Shown here one piece after another: positions 1 to 8,060 of a stretch of DNA of 64,000 bases. Under the pieces are notes generated by a model. It had not been told where the DNA came from, searched no databases, and worked only from the letters and a program-made list of their open reading frames with translations. Source of the stretch: Actinoallomurus purpureus (GTDB taxonomy: Bacteria; Actinomycetota; Actinomycetes; Streptosporangiales; Streptosporangiaceae); assembly GCF_024055795.1 (NCBI RefSeq), contig NZ_JAMXMY010000016.1:1-64000 (forward strand), read 5' to 3'. Numbering within the stretch: the stretch's first letter is position 1; each line of letters begins with the position of its first letter. The position numbers were made by a program, and so were the translations under genes.

Positions 1-70
1 CCCGTCATTACTGTCGACGCACGTGAGCGTGGGGGACTGGCCTATGGCACAAGCCAGGGAAAAGCTGCGG

Positions 71-661
71 CTACGTTTTCGCCATTGCTTCTCCACTTCT
101 GACGGTGCGACTTCGTGTCGCACGCTGGGAGGTGTAGGCCGGGTCCACCTCCAGGAACGGCACCCCGGCCCGCAGGGCCTTGTACTGGATGAAGGTGCCG
201 AGCTGGTGGAACGGCCAGGTAGAGAGCGTGGCCCGCTGGTGCCGCCTGAGCCGTACCCGATCGCGTATCCCACTGAGTTCCTCCAGTGCGATACCGCGTT
301 CGGTGCGTCGGGCATCGGCCACGATCTGCTTACTGATCTTGTGGTTCTCGTCTGTGGCGTGGCGGGCCTCCCGTTGTGATCGGCGGGCCAGACGGCGGGC
401 GGCCGACCGGCTCCCGGCGGCTTTCTTGGCCTGCAGTTCGGCGCGTAGCCGGGCTTGGCGCCGGCGATACCGCTGCAGGGCCTTGCCTTGGTGGTTGTCT
501 CCATCGGAGGTGGTGGCCAGGTTCACGATCCCCCGATCCACCCCGATCCAATCGGTGGGCTCGACCTGGGGGGCCTGCTCGACCTCACACGTCGCGGTCA
601 GCAAGAACATCCCGTCGCGACGCACCAGATCGGTCTCGCCCTTGCGGTGGGCCGCCAGGAA
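71..661 (-). pseudogene. TnpB remnant (IS200/IS605-family RNA-guided nuclease)
   Basis: Broken tnpB, the accessory RNA-guided nuclease gene of IS200/IS605 elements. The frame runs from about 661 down to a stop at 71; a GTG at 625 lies inside it. It keeps the RuvC-I block (DWIGVDRG, first catalytic Asp) and the RuvC-II block (GIALEELSG, catalytic Glu). It diverges right after Y-T-S-Q, where intact proteins carry the four-cysteine zinc finger and the third RuvC Asp; neither is visible in any frame. The N-terminal half is missing and family-like sequence begins abruptly at base 661, where the oppositely oriented tnpA remnant also begins. It is therefore judged inactive. Confidence 0.8.
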
Positions 662-933
662 CCGACTTCGGTGCCGAACTCGCCGAGTTCAACGGCGGAA
701 CCGACCACGTCCACCTGCTCGTGCACTACCCGCCCAAGATCGCCCTGTCCTGCCTGGTCAACAGCCTCAAAGGCGTCTCCTCCCGCCACCTCAGACAGGA
801 ACACCACGCCCACCTGTCGAAATACCTGTCGGGCGGACACCTGTGGTCCCCGTCCTACCTCGCCGCCTCCAGCGGCGGCGCACCCCTGGCGATCATCGCC
901 GAATACATCGACAACCAGAAACGACCCAACTGA
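661..933 (+). pseudogene. TnpA remnant (IS200/IS605 Y1 HUH transposase)
   Basis: C-terminal part of a Y1 transposase, the single-strand cutting and rejoining enzyme of IS200/IS605 elements. The frame shows the metal-binding HUH motif (DHVHLLVHYPP) and the helix with the catalytic tyrosine (AEYIDNQKRP), ending with a stop at 933. The first 40-50 residues are missing: homology starts at about base 661-664 (DFGAELAEF) with no start codon or ribosome-binding site. Divergent tnpA/tnpB order is known in IS605 itself, so one deletion spanning the shared promoter and both 5' ends explains the two fragments. Confidence 0.8.
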
Positions 934-976
934 CCAACCGCTCAGGCGGCGCTAGCGCGCCGCGCACAACAGAAAC

Positions 977-1016
977 GATTCCTCCCGGCCCTGAAGCTGA
1001 AGGGCCGGGATTCCTC
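977..1016 (+). repeat. IS605-type terminal stem-loop
   Basis: A 9-bp perfect stem (984-992 with 1001-1009, 8-nt loop) is flanked by two copies of GATTCCTC (977-984 and 1009-1016). It lies 40 bp after the tnpA remnant, where IS200/IS605 elements carry the subterminal hairpin recognised by TnpA. It marks the right edge of the degraded element. Confidence 0.6.
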
Positions 1017-1053
1017 GCTAGAAGCCAGTTGAACGGCTCCGGCCCGCCGCTCG

Positions 1054-1305
1054 TCAGGTCGGCCACGACGTGGAACTGTGCGAGCTGAAGGAACTGAACG
1101 CCGAGTGCCGGCTGTGTGAGCTGAACGAACTGAAGAGCTGACCCAGCGGTGATCCCTCGGCGGTGATGTCCCGGCTCGAGCGGTAGAGGTCGTTCAGCAT
1201 CTGACCGAGTGCCGTTCCGTCCAGCGCCTCGATGCCGGCGAGATCGAGGTCGGGCAGATTCAGGTCGAGCTCCGGGCTTTCCTGGTCGTCCTGGTCGTCG
1301 CTCAT
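1054..1305 (-). CDS. Putative RiPP precursor with Phe/His-Ser-X triad repeat (FxSxx-like leader)
   Basis: An 83-residue protein. The ATG at 1305 is chosen over longer in-frame starts because GGAAGGA lies about 10 bases upstream and the acidic N-terminus begins there. Residues 1-50 are acidic and leader-like (PELDLNLPDLDLAGIEALDG), resembling as I recall them the leaders of FxSxx-COOH peptides, which are substrates of radical-SAM/SPASM maturases. Residues 58-81 are eight consecutive triads with Ser second: first positions F58, F61, H64, H67, F70, F73, H76 and T79. The DNA shows an internal duplication of the F-S-S-F-S-S-H-S unit. There is no Cys and no TM segment. Aromatic-X-X triads are the substrate form of cyclophane-forming (triceptide) radical-SAM enzymes. 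No maturase is in the window; one could lie left of base 1, beyond the IS remnant. A non-RiPP low-complexity protein is the alternative. Confidence 0.6.
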   Translation of the reverse strand: MSDDQDDQESPELDLNLPDLDLAGIEALDGTALGQMLNDLYRSSRDITAEGSPLGQLFSSFSSHSRHSAFSSFSSHSSTSWPT

Positions 1306-1529
1306 GGGCTGGAGTTCCTTCCCGTACCCGGGCACCCCCTGCGCGGCGGCGGCGCTGCGGCCATGGTCGGCCGCCTCCTCTGCGGTGTCAACGAGAGGCG
1401 ATAAGCGGGCGGACCGAATAGCGCGCAGCGGATAGTCCGCGCTCCGACACGGAACGCTATCGGAGCGGCTCGGTGAATTTCCCGGCGATCTCATCGCACA
1501 CTTGATGAGATGGTGGCGAGGAGGTAGCC

Positions 1530-2534
1530 GTGACGACGTCACAGACGGACCTGAGAAAGACCCTCGGATGGTACGCCTTCGCGTTGGCTAGTGTGATCAC
1601 GCTGGGCGGAGGATTACTGCTCGCGCTGAGCGACCGCGCTCTCACCGGAACGGCGCTGATGTCCGCGATCGGCGTCAACCTGATCGCGTCGGTCGCCTTC
1701 GCCGTCGTGTTCTCCACCCTCAGCAGCCGGCTCCAGGAACGCGGACTGCACGAGGCCCTCGGCGAGCGTGTCGATCAGCTTTCGCGGTCGCTCTTCCAGG
1801 AGATCGCCGAGACCAACCAGACCTACCTGCCGGTCGCCACTTACCCTCCGCTCGATCCGGTGTCCGGATACGGCGATCAGTTCAACGTCGACATGACGCA
1901 CAGCCTGGAGGGCACGAGCTTCTACGCCTTCCGGGGGCCGAGCCCGAGGTACGTCGTGGCGCGGCTGCGCTGCGCCCGCCGACCGCCGCAGCAGGTCCGG
2001 GTCGTGTCCATGAGCCCGGGTGACCAGCGCGCCATCGCCCGGCGGGCCTCCGACCGGCGGCAGTGGGTGCGGCAGCAGGGCAAGGACCTGCCGACGCTCG
2101 AACGGGAACTCCGCCAAGAGCTGATCCGGAACATCGTCGTGCTCTTCGATTACCGCCGCGTCTGCCCCGTGGACCTTGCCTATATCGAGGACACCGCGGT
2201 CTATCGCTTCGAGATGTTCGATGACTCGATGTACCTCTCCTGGTTCCACGGGCCACGGTCGGCCGCCAGGGAGATGCCGGAGTCATTCCGATTCGGCGCT
2301 GAATCGATGGTGTACCGGATCATGCGTCAAGATCTGATGCGGAAGTTCGAGATCGCGCCGATCCACGTGCGATTCGATGCCGGCCAGGACGACGAATTCC
2401 TGGTCGCGCATCTGGAGGAACTCCTGGGCGAGCCCGTCACCGGAGACGACCTACGTCGCTGGCGCGAAGGTTACGACGCCTACGTCGCCGACTTCACCGA
2501 ATATCTGGGAGACCTCTACCGAAGGCTGGACTGA
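1530..2534 (+). CDS. Two-TM membrane protein of unknown function
   Basis: A 334-residue protein with a GTG start at 1530 and GGCGAGGAGG upstream. Two adjacent TM helices (about 13-33 and 42-64) form a hairpin, followed by a short coiled segment (SSRLQERGLHEALGERVDQL) and a roughly 240-residue soluble domain rich in Arg, Asp and aromatics. I recognise no catalytic motif. The gene is divergent from the triad-repeat precursor with a shared 224-bp intergenic region, so co-regulation is possible. Its last 19 bases overlap the convergent cupin-like gene. Confidence 0.75.
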   Translation: MTTSQTDLRKTLGWYAFALASVITLGGGLLLALSDRALTGTALMSAIGVNLIASVAFAVVFSTLSSRLQERGLHEALGERVDQLSRSLFQEIAETNQTYLPVATYPPLDPVSGYGDQFNVDMTHSLEGTSFYAFRGPSPRYVVARLRCARRPPQQVRVVSMSPGDQRAIARRASDRRQWVRQQGKDLPTLERELRQELIRNIVVLFDYRRVCPVDLAYIEDTAVYRFEMFDDSMYLSWFHGPRSAAREMPESFRFGAESMVYRIMRQDLMRKFEIAPIHVRFDAGQDDEFLVAHLEELLGEPVTGDDLRRWREGYDAYVADFTEYLGDLYRRLD

Positions 2535-3187
2535 TCGAGCCGGGCGGCGGCCAGCCGGACGGCGTCAGAAAGCTCGCGGGGTGGGCAATGTCGCCTGCGC
2601 ATTCGGTGCCGTCCCAGGTCGGGAGGGCCCACGGAGAGATCCTGGCCTGCGGGTACGGTGCGCCCCAGCGCGATCGTCGCCGCGCCGTCCGCCACGGACG
2701 TTCGATGAAAGACGCCGGATGGCAACCCGTAGGCGTCACCGGGGCCATGGACGTCTGACGACTCCGGCGTCGCGCGTACGGTCCGCGCCGTCGGGCGAAC
2801 GTCGTCCTCATCACCCGAGCTCCTCACCTCGAAGACCCGGAGGTCATGGCCGTCATCCAGCCGGATCCGCTGGTTGGTCACCTGTCCGTAGAGCACGAGA
2901 CTCAGCAGTTCCCAGCTATGGCAGTGAATCTGTGAGGTGGCCGGTGGTCCGGGGTCGGATGGCCCCAGGTCGTCGGATGGCCCCCGGTCGGCCGGCCATA
3001 GGTGGAGGCACACGCCCAGGAGCCCGTGACGCTGCAGCGGCAGGCAGATGAAGCCCAGCGGATGCAGGACGGCGTTGACGCGTAACAGCCGCGAATCCAC
3101 TTTCCGGAGGGTCTCTGCGGCCCAGGCGAACACCGGGCCCTCCGCGGCGCCCGAGGTGATCAGATGATGGAGCTCCTCGTAATTCAC
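2516..3187 (-). CDS. Cupin-like protein
   Basis: A 223-residue soluble protein. Two blocks fit an RmlC/cysteine-dioxygenase-like cupin: QIHCHSWELLSLVLYGQ (H88, H90, E93) and DAYGLPSGVFHRT (H161), the usual His-x-His...Glu and distal His metal ligands. Between them is a low-complexity DLGPSDPGP stretch. The enzyme activity and substrate cannot be told. The 3' end overlaps the 3' end of the convergent two-TM protein gene by 19 bases. Confidence 0.6.
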   Translation of the reverse strand: MNYEELHHLITSGAAEGPVFAWAAETLRKVDSRLLRVNAVLHPLGFICLPLQRHGLLGVCLHLWPADRGPSDDLGPSDPGPPATSQIHCHSWELLSLVLYGQVTNQRIRLDDGHDLRVFEVRSSGDEDDVRPTARTVRATPESSDVHGPGDAYGLPSGVFHRTSVADGAATIALGRTVPAGQDLSVGPPDLGRHRMRRRHCPPRELSDAVRLAAARLDQSSLR

Positions 3188-3489
3188 GTCGTACCACCGC
3201 CGATCCGCGCCGCGGCGGCGGCCGGCCCTTCGCGCGCACAGGGCGCACAGGGCGCACAGGCCTCAGAGGCCGACGCTTCGGCGCTCCGAGCGCGGGCTCC
3301 GGTCAGGTCGCCGGAGGCACGATTCCGCGCACCCGGTCGGTCATCGGTCGGCATATGCGGCGGCCCCCTCGGCTCTGCGGGTTCAGTATCGCCTCCGCGC
3401 CGACCACCATCCATACCGAAAGGCGGCATGTTTCCCAGGCGGGCCGGGGAGATGCGTGGTCGGTCCGGGGCGGCAGCGCTGGGAAGGGT
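3188..3489. other. Intergenic region, no gene seen
   Basis: About 300 bp between the cupin-like gene and the end of the next minus-strand gene. I see no credible coding frame, RNA gene or clear terminator; it should hold the promoter of the cupin-like gene near 3190-3250. A GGCGCACAG-type direct repeat occurs near 3235-3260. Confidence 0.4.
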
Positions 3490-4188
3490 TCATGGGGCGC
3501 CGGTGAGGTCTCCCTCGAAGACGGTCCCTCCGGGGTCGTTCGCGGGAACCTCGGCGACCGAGAGGAGGTCGCGGCGGGAATCGGGTCGCCGGATCAGAAG
3601 GTGGTGGCCCACCCCGGCGTCACAGCGGTCGGAGTCGGCGCTGACGCCGGTCATCTTCACCTCGGCCCGGCCGTCGGTCGCCGAGTCGCCCGCCAGCGTG
3701 AAGACGCACCGTCCGTTGAGGTAGGTGACCGCGAGCGTGCCGGTGAGCCGGTGCGCCCTGTCCGGAACGACCCGCAGGACCATCTCGGCGCGTCCGCTTC
3801 CGTACTCCGGCGAGTTCCACGGTCCCGTCCAGTCGCCGGCCGCCCATGACGGAAGCCGCGGGCGGATGAGGTCGGCACGGACGTAGTGGGCGAACCAGCC
3901 GACGACGTTGACGGCGATGAGGGTGACGATCGCGAGGACCGCGCGGCTGGTGACCAGCGCCAGTGGCCTGATGCGTTCGTCCTTGTCCGTGAGCGCCACA
4001 CCGGCCACGAGCAGCAGCGCCCCTATGACGAGTTCGATGAGGCGCGGCGTGCGGCCGTGCGCGGGTGGGACCACGATCGCGTTGTCGAGCACGGGGATCG
4101 ACAGGCCGAGCCCCGCCGCGAGGAGCACGGCCAGGCCGGTGATCTCCAGGAACGAGGACTTCGAGCGAAAGATGTCTGAGATGCCCAT
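3490..4188 (-). CDS. Membrane protein with extracytoplasmic C-terminal domain, unknown function
   Basis: A 232-residue protein. Three hydrophobic segments (about 14-41, 49-68 and 77-102) precede a 130-residue C-terminal domain with WNSPEYGSGRAEMVLRVV and two cysteines (in GRCVF and SDRCD) that could form a disulfide outside the cell. I do not recognise a family. It is the last gene of a same-strand block (7013 down to 3490): coiled-coil protein, vWA-like lipoprotein, coiled-coil membrane protein and this one, with gaps of 39 to 71 bases. That suggests one operon and a shared envelope complex. Confidence 0.7.
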   Translation of the reverse strand: MGISDIFRSKSSFLEITGLAVLLAAGLGLSIPVLDNAIVVPPAHGRTPRLIELVIGALLLVAGVALTDKDERIRPLALVTSRAVLAIVTLIAVNVVGWFAHYVRADLIRPRLPSWAAGDWTGPWNSPEYGSGRAEMVLRVVPDRAHRLTGTLAVTYLNGRCVFTLAGDSATDGRAEVKMTGVSADSDRCDAGVGHHLLIRRPDSRRDLLSVAEVPANDPGGTVFEGDLTGAP

Positions 4189-4259
4189 ATATCAGGGCCT
4201 TTCCGGGCTTCAGGCCGGGCCGTGCGGCCGGCTGTTCGGGACGCGGATCGGACGCTCGG

Positions 4260-5474
4260 TCAGCGTGGTTCTCCCAGGGCCTCGGACACCGCGGGGTTGC
4301 CCAGTTCGACGGCGACCCCGTGCCGGTACCTGGCCGCACAGGAGTCGAAGAAGCGCTCCAGCGCGGCGTTGCGGGCCTCCCAGCGCTCGGTCAGCTTGGC
4401 CTCGCGCTCCTGGACCTTCTCCGCCGAACGCCTCATGGCCGTCCGGCGGCCCCTGGCCTTGGCGACCCGGCGGGCCAGCGCCCGGCGTTTGGCCTGCGCC
4501 GAGGCGAGCTCCGCGCTGTAGGGGTTCTCCCCTTGGTAGCCGAAGACGAAGGCCACCATGCCGGTCAGTGCCATCAGCGCCAGGAACAGGACGGTGACCA
4601 TGAACGGTGTCAGGTGCAGCGCCGTCGCCGGGGACGGGAGGGTCTGCCCCGTCTGGGCGTCCACCTGGGACGCCAGCAGGGTCCGCCGGCGCAGATCGGC
4701 CAGCACGATCAGGGCGCCCAGCCAGGCGGTCATGACGACCACGGTCGCGACCCTGAGCTGTCGATGACCGCCCTCGACCTTCGCCTTCCGTGCCCAGCCG
4801 CCGGCCTGATGCGGCGCGACCAGCATCGCCGTGGCGGTGCCGATGACGAAGGCGAGCGTCAGGGACCGGCTCTCCCCGAAGTAGATGAAGGTCGAGTACT
4901 GGATCGGGAGTTCGACGCCGGCGAAGATCACCATGACGAGTGCACGGGAGAACCTGATCAGGCGCCGTCTGCCGAGGCTGCGGGCGGGCTCGGCCCAGCG
5001 CCTGCCGGGGTGATCCTCGTCGACCTCTCCGTCGAGGACCTTCTGGATCTTGGTCTCGTGATCCTTCGCCTCCTCCAGCTTGGCCTCGGCCTCGGCCGCG
5101 CTGGCACTCGCCTCTTCGGCCGCGGCCTCGGCGGCGGCGATCCGCTGCTCGACCCGTTGCAGGTCGCGGAGCTTGCGGATGGTGTTCTCGTTGAGAATCT
5201 CGTCCCGCTGGTTCCTCAGCGCCACGAGGTACGGCGGAGTGGTGCCGGTACTGAACGTCCACTCGTCGTACATGCCGGACTTGGCGTCGCTCCTCCCGTC
5301 CTGGAAGGCACGACCTCGCAGGTCCTTCTTCGAGTACTTGCCGCCGCCCACCAGTTCGGGCTCGGGAGCGGGCCCGCCGATCGCATCGGCCTCGGCGCGG
5401 ATCTCCTCCATCAGGATGGGATCCGGGGCGTCTCCGAAGACGTACTCGCGAATCAGTCGCTTGCCATGGTTCAT
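4260..5474 (-). CDS. Coiled-coil multi-pass membrane protein, unknown function
   Basis: A 404-residue protein. Residues 1-80 are soluble (KYSKKDLRGRAFQDGRSDAK). Residues about 85-145 form an Ala/Glu-rich coiled coil (QRIAAAEAAAEEASASAAE). Four TM helices follow (FSRALVMVIFAGVELPIQYS, TLAFVIGTATAMLVAP, RVATVVVMTAWLGALIVLA, FMVTVLFLALMALTGMVAFV), then a basic coiled C-tail with conserved-looking RFFDSCAARYRHG. The two coiled coils on the same face suggest a cytoplasmic scaffold. The gene lies between the vWA-like lipoprotein gene and another membrane protein gene. I know no named family; resemblance to the Zorya ZorA motor was considered and is not supported. Confidence 0.7.
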   Translation of the reverse strand: MNHGKRLIREYVFGDAPDPILMEEIRAEADAIGGPAPEPELVGGGKYSKKDLRGRAFQDGRSDAKSGMYDEWTFSTGTTPPYLVALRNQRDEILNENTIRKLRDLQRVEQRIAAAEAAAEEASASAAEAEAKLEEAKDHETKIQKVLDGEVDEDHPGRRWAEPARSLGRRRLIRFSRALVMVIFAGVELPIQYSTFIYFGESRSLTLAFVIGTATAMLVAPHQAGGWARKAKVEGGHRQLRVATVVVMTAWLGALIVLADLRRRTLLASQVDAQTGQTLPSPATALHLTPFMVTVLFLALMALTGMVAFVFGYQGENPYSAELASAQAKRRALARRVAKARGRRTAMRRSAEKVQEREAKLTERWEARNAALERFFDSCAARYRHGVAVELGNPAVSEALGEPR

Positions 5475-5520
5475 GGAGGGGGCCTCTCGGGTGTCGATCC
5501 GGCGCCGGGAGCGTCCGATT

Positions 5521-6255
5521 TCAGAGGTAGGTCGCGCCGGTGGTGCCGGAGGCGGTGAACACCTCGTCCCACAACTCCCGGAGTTCGATCAGTCGGGACG
5601 GATCCTTGGTGGCCAGCAGGCCGAATCCGAGGATGGAGATCTTCGTCCCCTTCAATTCCGGCAGGACGCGATCTTCCTGGAGGCGGCGAATGATCCGGTC
5701 GCGTTCCCCGCGCGTTCGGATGTCGGCTTTGTAGAGATTCAGCCGGGGGCTGTTCTCGATCATGTCGCTGATAATGAGGATCTTCGAAAGCCGCCCGTAT
5801 TCCGAGGAGTCACGGGCGATGAGATCGAGCGCCCCCAGGATGTCCGATCCCGTACGGGTGCGCTTCTCCTTCTGCGCGCATTGCGCGAGCTGCCACAGCA
5901 CCGCGACGGCCGCCCTGCGCCGGGCGGCGCGAATGCCCTCGGCCGTCTTGGGGTTGTCGCCCGGATTGTCGGCGGAGGTCGGGTTCAGCCGCAACAGCGG
6001 GTGCCTGCAGTCGGTGGCCCCGGACACCCCTGTCACCACGCCGAAGCCCACCGTCGCGCAGCCGTCCAGGTAGCGGGGGACGTAGGACTGGATCTTGTCC
6101 CGGACGTTGGTGTTCGCGAAGAACGAGGTCGTGTCGACGACCAGTCCGCACGGCACCCCGGTGGCCTCCGGCCTGCCGCAGGCGACCAGCGGCATGGCCG
6201 TACCGGCCAGGACAAGGGCCCCGGCCGCAAGGCGAACGGATGAACGAACCCGCAC
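5521..6255 (-). CDS. Lipoprotein with vWA-like domain
   Basis: A 244-residue exported protein. The GTG at 6255 is preferred because GAGAGAGGAAG lies just upstream; an in-frame ATG at 6309 would overlap the preceding gene. The signal peptide ends in a lipobox (MPLVAC, Cys26). The mature domain looks like a von Willebrand A fold: VDTTSFF at the MIDAS-1 position, a central TRTGSDILGALD segment, and ILIISDMIEN at the second Asp position. The first motif is D-T-T-S-F rather than the usual D-x-S-x-S, so metal binding may be altered. It sits between two membrane-protein genes and a coiled-coil gene, suggesting a surface adhesion or complex-assembly role. Confidence 0.65.
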   Translation of the reverse strand: MRVRSSVRLAAGALVLAGTAMPLVACGRPEATGVPCGLVVDTTSFFANTNVRDKIQSYVPRYLDGCATVGFGVVTGVSGATDCRHPLLRLNPTSADNPGDNPKTAEGIRAARRRAAVAVLWQLAQCAQKEKRTRTGSDILGALDLIARDSSEYGRLSKILIISDMIENSPRLNLYKADIRTRGERDRIIRRLQEDRVLPELKGTKISILGFGLLATKDPSRLIELRELWDEVFTASGTTGATYL

Positions 6256-6293
6256 GCGACTTCCTCTCTCCCTGACGGGGGAATGGCGGAGTT

Positions 6294-7013
6294 TCAGCGC
6301 ACTATGCATTCCTGTGCCTTCCGCACCAGGTCGGCGGCCTCTTCGGTGAGCAGGACCTCGTAGGAGGGGATCTCCGCCGCGTCCTTCCACGGCGCGGCGG
6401 GCCTGATCTGCGGTGGCGTCCACGACCTCCACCTCCTGTCCTGGCCGGATGCCGTACGGCGGTAGGCCCGGGTGACGGCGGTGCAGTAGCGACCGCCGGC
6501 CTGGTTGGCGAAGGCCACCTGCTGCAGAGCCTTCTTGTGCGCGCCGGACGTGATCGTGGCCAGCCGGCCGAGCAACCGGATGAAGGACTCGCGTTCGGCC
6601 TGCCGGCGTTCGCGGGCCCGGTCGGCCATCGCCGCCTTCCTGCTCTCCACGCGTGCCTGCGCGGCGGCCTCGCGGCTCAGCCACCCCTCACCCGGCACGG
6701 GAGACGACGAGGACGCCGGGCCGTCGGCGAGGGCCTCCTCGGTCGCGAGCACCGCCTCCGCCGCGCCGAGCAGTCGGGGCGTCAACGACCTCGCCTTCGC
6801 CTGGGCCCGTGCCAGCGTCCGCGCCTGACGCCGCCCCGCGAGCGCCTCGAGTTCCGCCAGATAAAAAGTGATCTGCTTGTCGTCCCATGTCACCGGCGCG
6901 CCATCACCGAGCCGCTCCCCGGATTCGAACGGGATTCCGAGCGCGCCGTCGGTACGGCCCTGGCGTTCGGCACCGGCCAGTTCGATCCAGCGGACCAGGA
7001 ACCAAGGCGCCAC
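6294..7013 (-). CDS. Coiled-coil cytoplasmic protein, unknown function
   Basis: A 239-residue soluble protein; GTG start at 7013 with a good AGGGGGTGA Shine-Dalgarno. It is Ala/Arg/Glu-rich with likely helical segments (YLAELEALAGRRQARTLAR and SRKAAMADRARERRQAE), and ends in a short conserved-looking motif (SYEVLLTEEAADLVRKAQ). No known domain is recognised. It is the first gene of the four-gene block ending at 3490, so its promoter should lie in the AT-richer divergent region 7014-7275. Confidence 0.65.
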   Translation of the reverse strand: MAPWFLVRWIELAGAERQGRTDGALGIPFESGERLGDGAPVTWDDKQITFYLAELEALAGRRQARTLARAQAKARSLTPRLLGAAEAVLATEEALADGPASSSSPVPGEGWLSREAAAQARVESRKAAMADRARERRQAERESFIRLLGRLATITSGAHKKALQQVAFANQAGGRYCTAVTRAYRRTASGQDRRWRSWTPPQIRPAAPWKDAAEIPSYEVLLTEEAADLVRKAQECIVR

Positions 7014-7275
7014 CGTTCACCCCCTGAAGTATCGATCGGCGGATAAAACCGATCTTCGAAGTTCGCCATTGGTTGGACGGCTGATCCCCCGATTTGGTTG
7101 CTGGAAAGTTTAAGCAAATGAGGAAGCAAAGAGCGAGCGATCACCAATGCAGCGCCATAGCCGGGAATACAAGAATTGTCGAAATTGTCACCCTAGTGGC
7201 GATTTAGGAGGAATCGACCGCCTTCCCCCGGAAAACGGGATGCGCGGGCCGGGGCCCGTGCGGTAGAACGCCGGG
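7014..7275. promoter_or_regulatory. AT-richer divergent intergenic region
   Basis: This 262-bp region between two divergent genes is visibly richer in A and T than its surroundings, especially 7080-7200. It should contain promoters for both the minus-strand membrane block and the plus-strand phosphotransferase. An AAATTGTC-like element occurs twice near 7175-7192. No exact -10/-35 pair is claimed. Confidence 0.4.
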
Positions 7276-8037
7276 GTGGAAGAGCAACGGCTGCCCGGTG
7301 GCAGACACGTGGGCGGGGTCCGTATCGGCGACACCGTCCACCGCCCGGCGAATCCGTGGACGTCCACCGTGCACGCGGTGCTGCGCCATCTGCAGGCGGC
7401 CGGGTTCGAGGGCGCTCCCCGGGTGCTGGGGTTCGATGAACAGGGCCGTGAGGTCCTGACCTTTCTGCACGGCGACACCATCGGCGAACGCCACCCCTGG
7501 CCGGCATGGCCGCATTCTGACGAGGCGCTGCGTCAGGCCGCCGCGTGGATGCGACGGCTGCACGACGCCACGGCGACCTTCGTTCCACCGGATGACGCGA
7601 GGTGGTTCGCCGGGACCTGGCAACCCGGGCTGGTCATCGGTCATCACGACGCCTCGCCCAACAACGTGGTGTGGAACGACGAGGGTCTGGTCGGGTTCGT
7701 CGACTGGGACACCGCCGGGCCTTCGCCGCGGGAGTTCGATCTGGCTCATCTGGCACTGACCTGGGTGCCGCTGCAGGCCCGGCACGTCGCCGAGTTCCAG
7801 GGGTTCACGGCGTTCGAGGACAGGTCCCGGCGGCTGCACGTCCTGCTGGACGCCTACGGTTACGACGGGGACCGCAGAGCCTTCGCCGACGTCATCGTCG
7901 GGCGAGCCCGACGCCAGGCGGGCATCATCCGCCGCCTGGTCGAAGACGGCCAGACCGCGCTGCGGCCTTTCGCCGAGAGGATGGAGCAGGCCGCCACCGA
8001 GGTCGAGGCGCTCCCAGACTCGTTCTGGCGCGCGTGA
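7276..8037 (+). CDS. Aminoglycoside phosphotransferase-family (APH) kinase
   Basis: A 253-residue protein-kinase-like phosphotransferase. It has the catalytic loop GHHDASPNN (His124, Asp125, Asn130 region) and the Mg-binding segment GFVDWDTAGPSPREFDLAHLA (D143/D145). The N-lobe is short and lacks an obvious glycine loop, as is common in this superfamily. The family phosphorylates small molecules such as antibiotics, choline or homoserine; the substrate here cannot be told. GTG start at 7276. A broken ArsC-like fragment follows downstream. Confidence 0.85.
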   Translation: MEEQRLPGGRHVGGVRIGDTVHRPANPWTSTVHAVLRHLQAAGFEGAPRVLGFDEQGREVLTFLHGDTIGERHPWPAWPHSDEALRQAAAWMRRLHDATATFVPPDDARWFAGTWQPGLVIGHHDASPNNVVWNDEGLVGFVDWDTAGPSPREFDLAHLALTWVPLQARHVAEFQGFTAFEDRSRRLHVLLDAYGYDGDRRAFADVIVGRARRQAGIIRRLVEDGQTALRPFAERMEQAATEVEALPDSFWRA

Positions 8038-8060
8038 CAGCCACGGACCATCCCTGGTGA

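Noticed and set aside
71-661. Active TnpB/omega-RNA system
   Set aside because: N-terminal half, zinc finger and third RuvC Asp are absent; the element is a remnant.
4260-5474. ZorA-like anti-phage motor protein
   Set aside because: It has TM segments and coiled coils, but no MotA-like conserved residues are visible and no ZorB, ZorC or ZorD genes are present.
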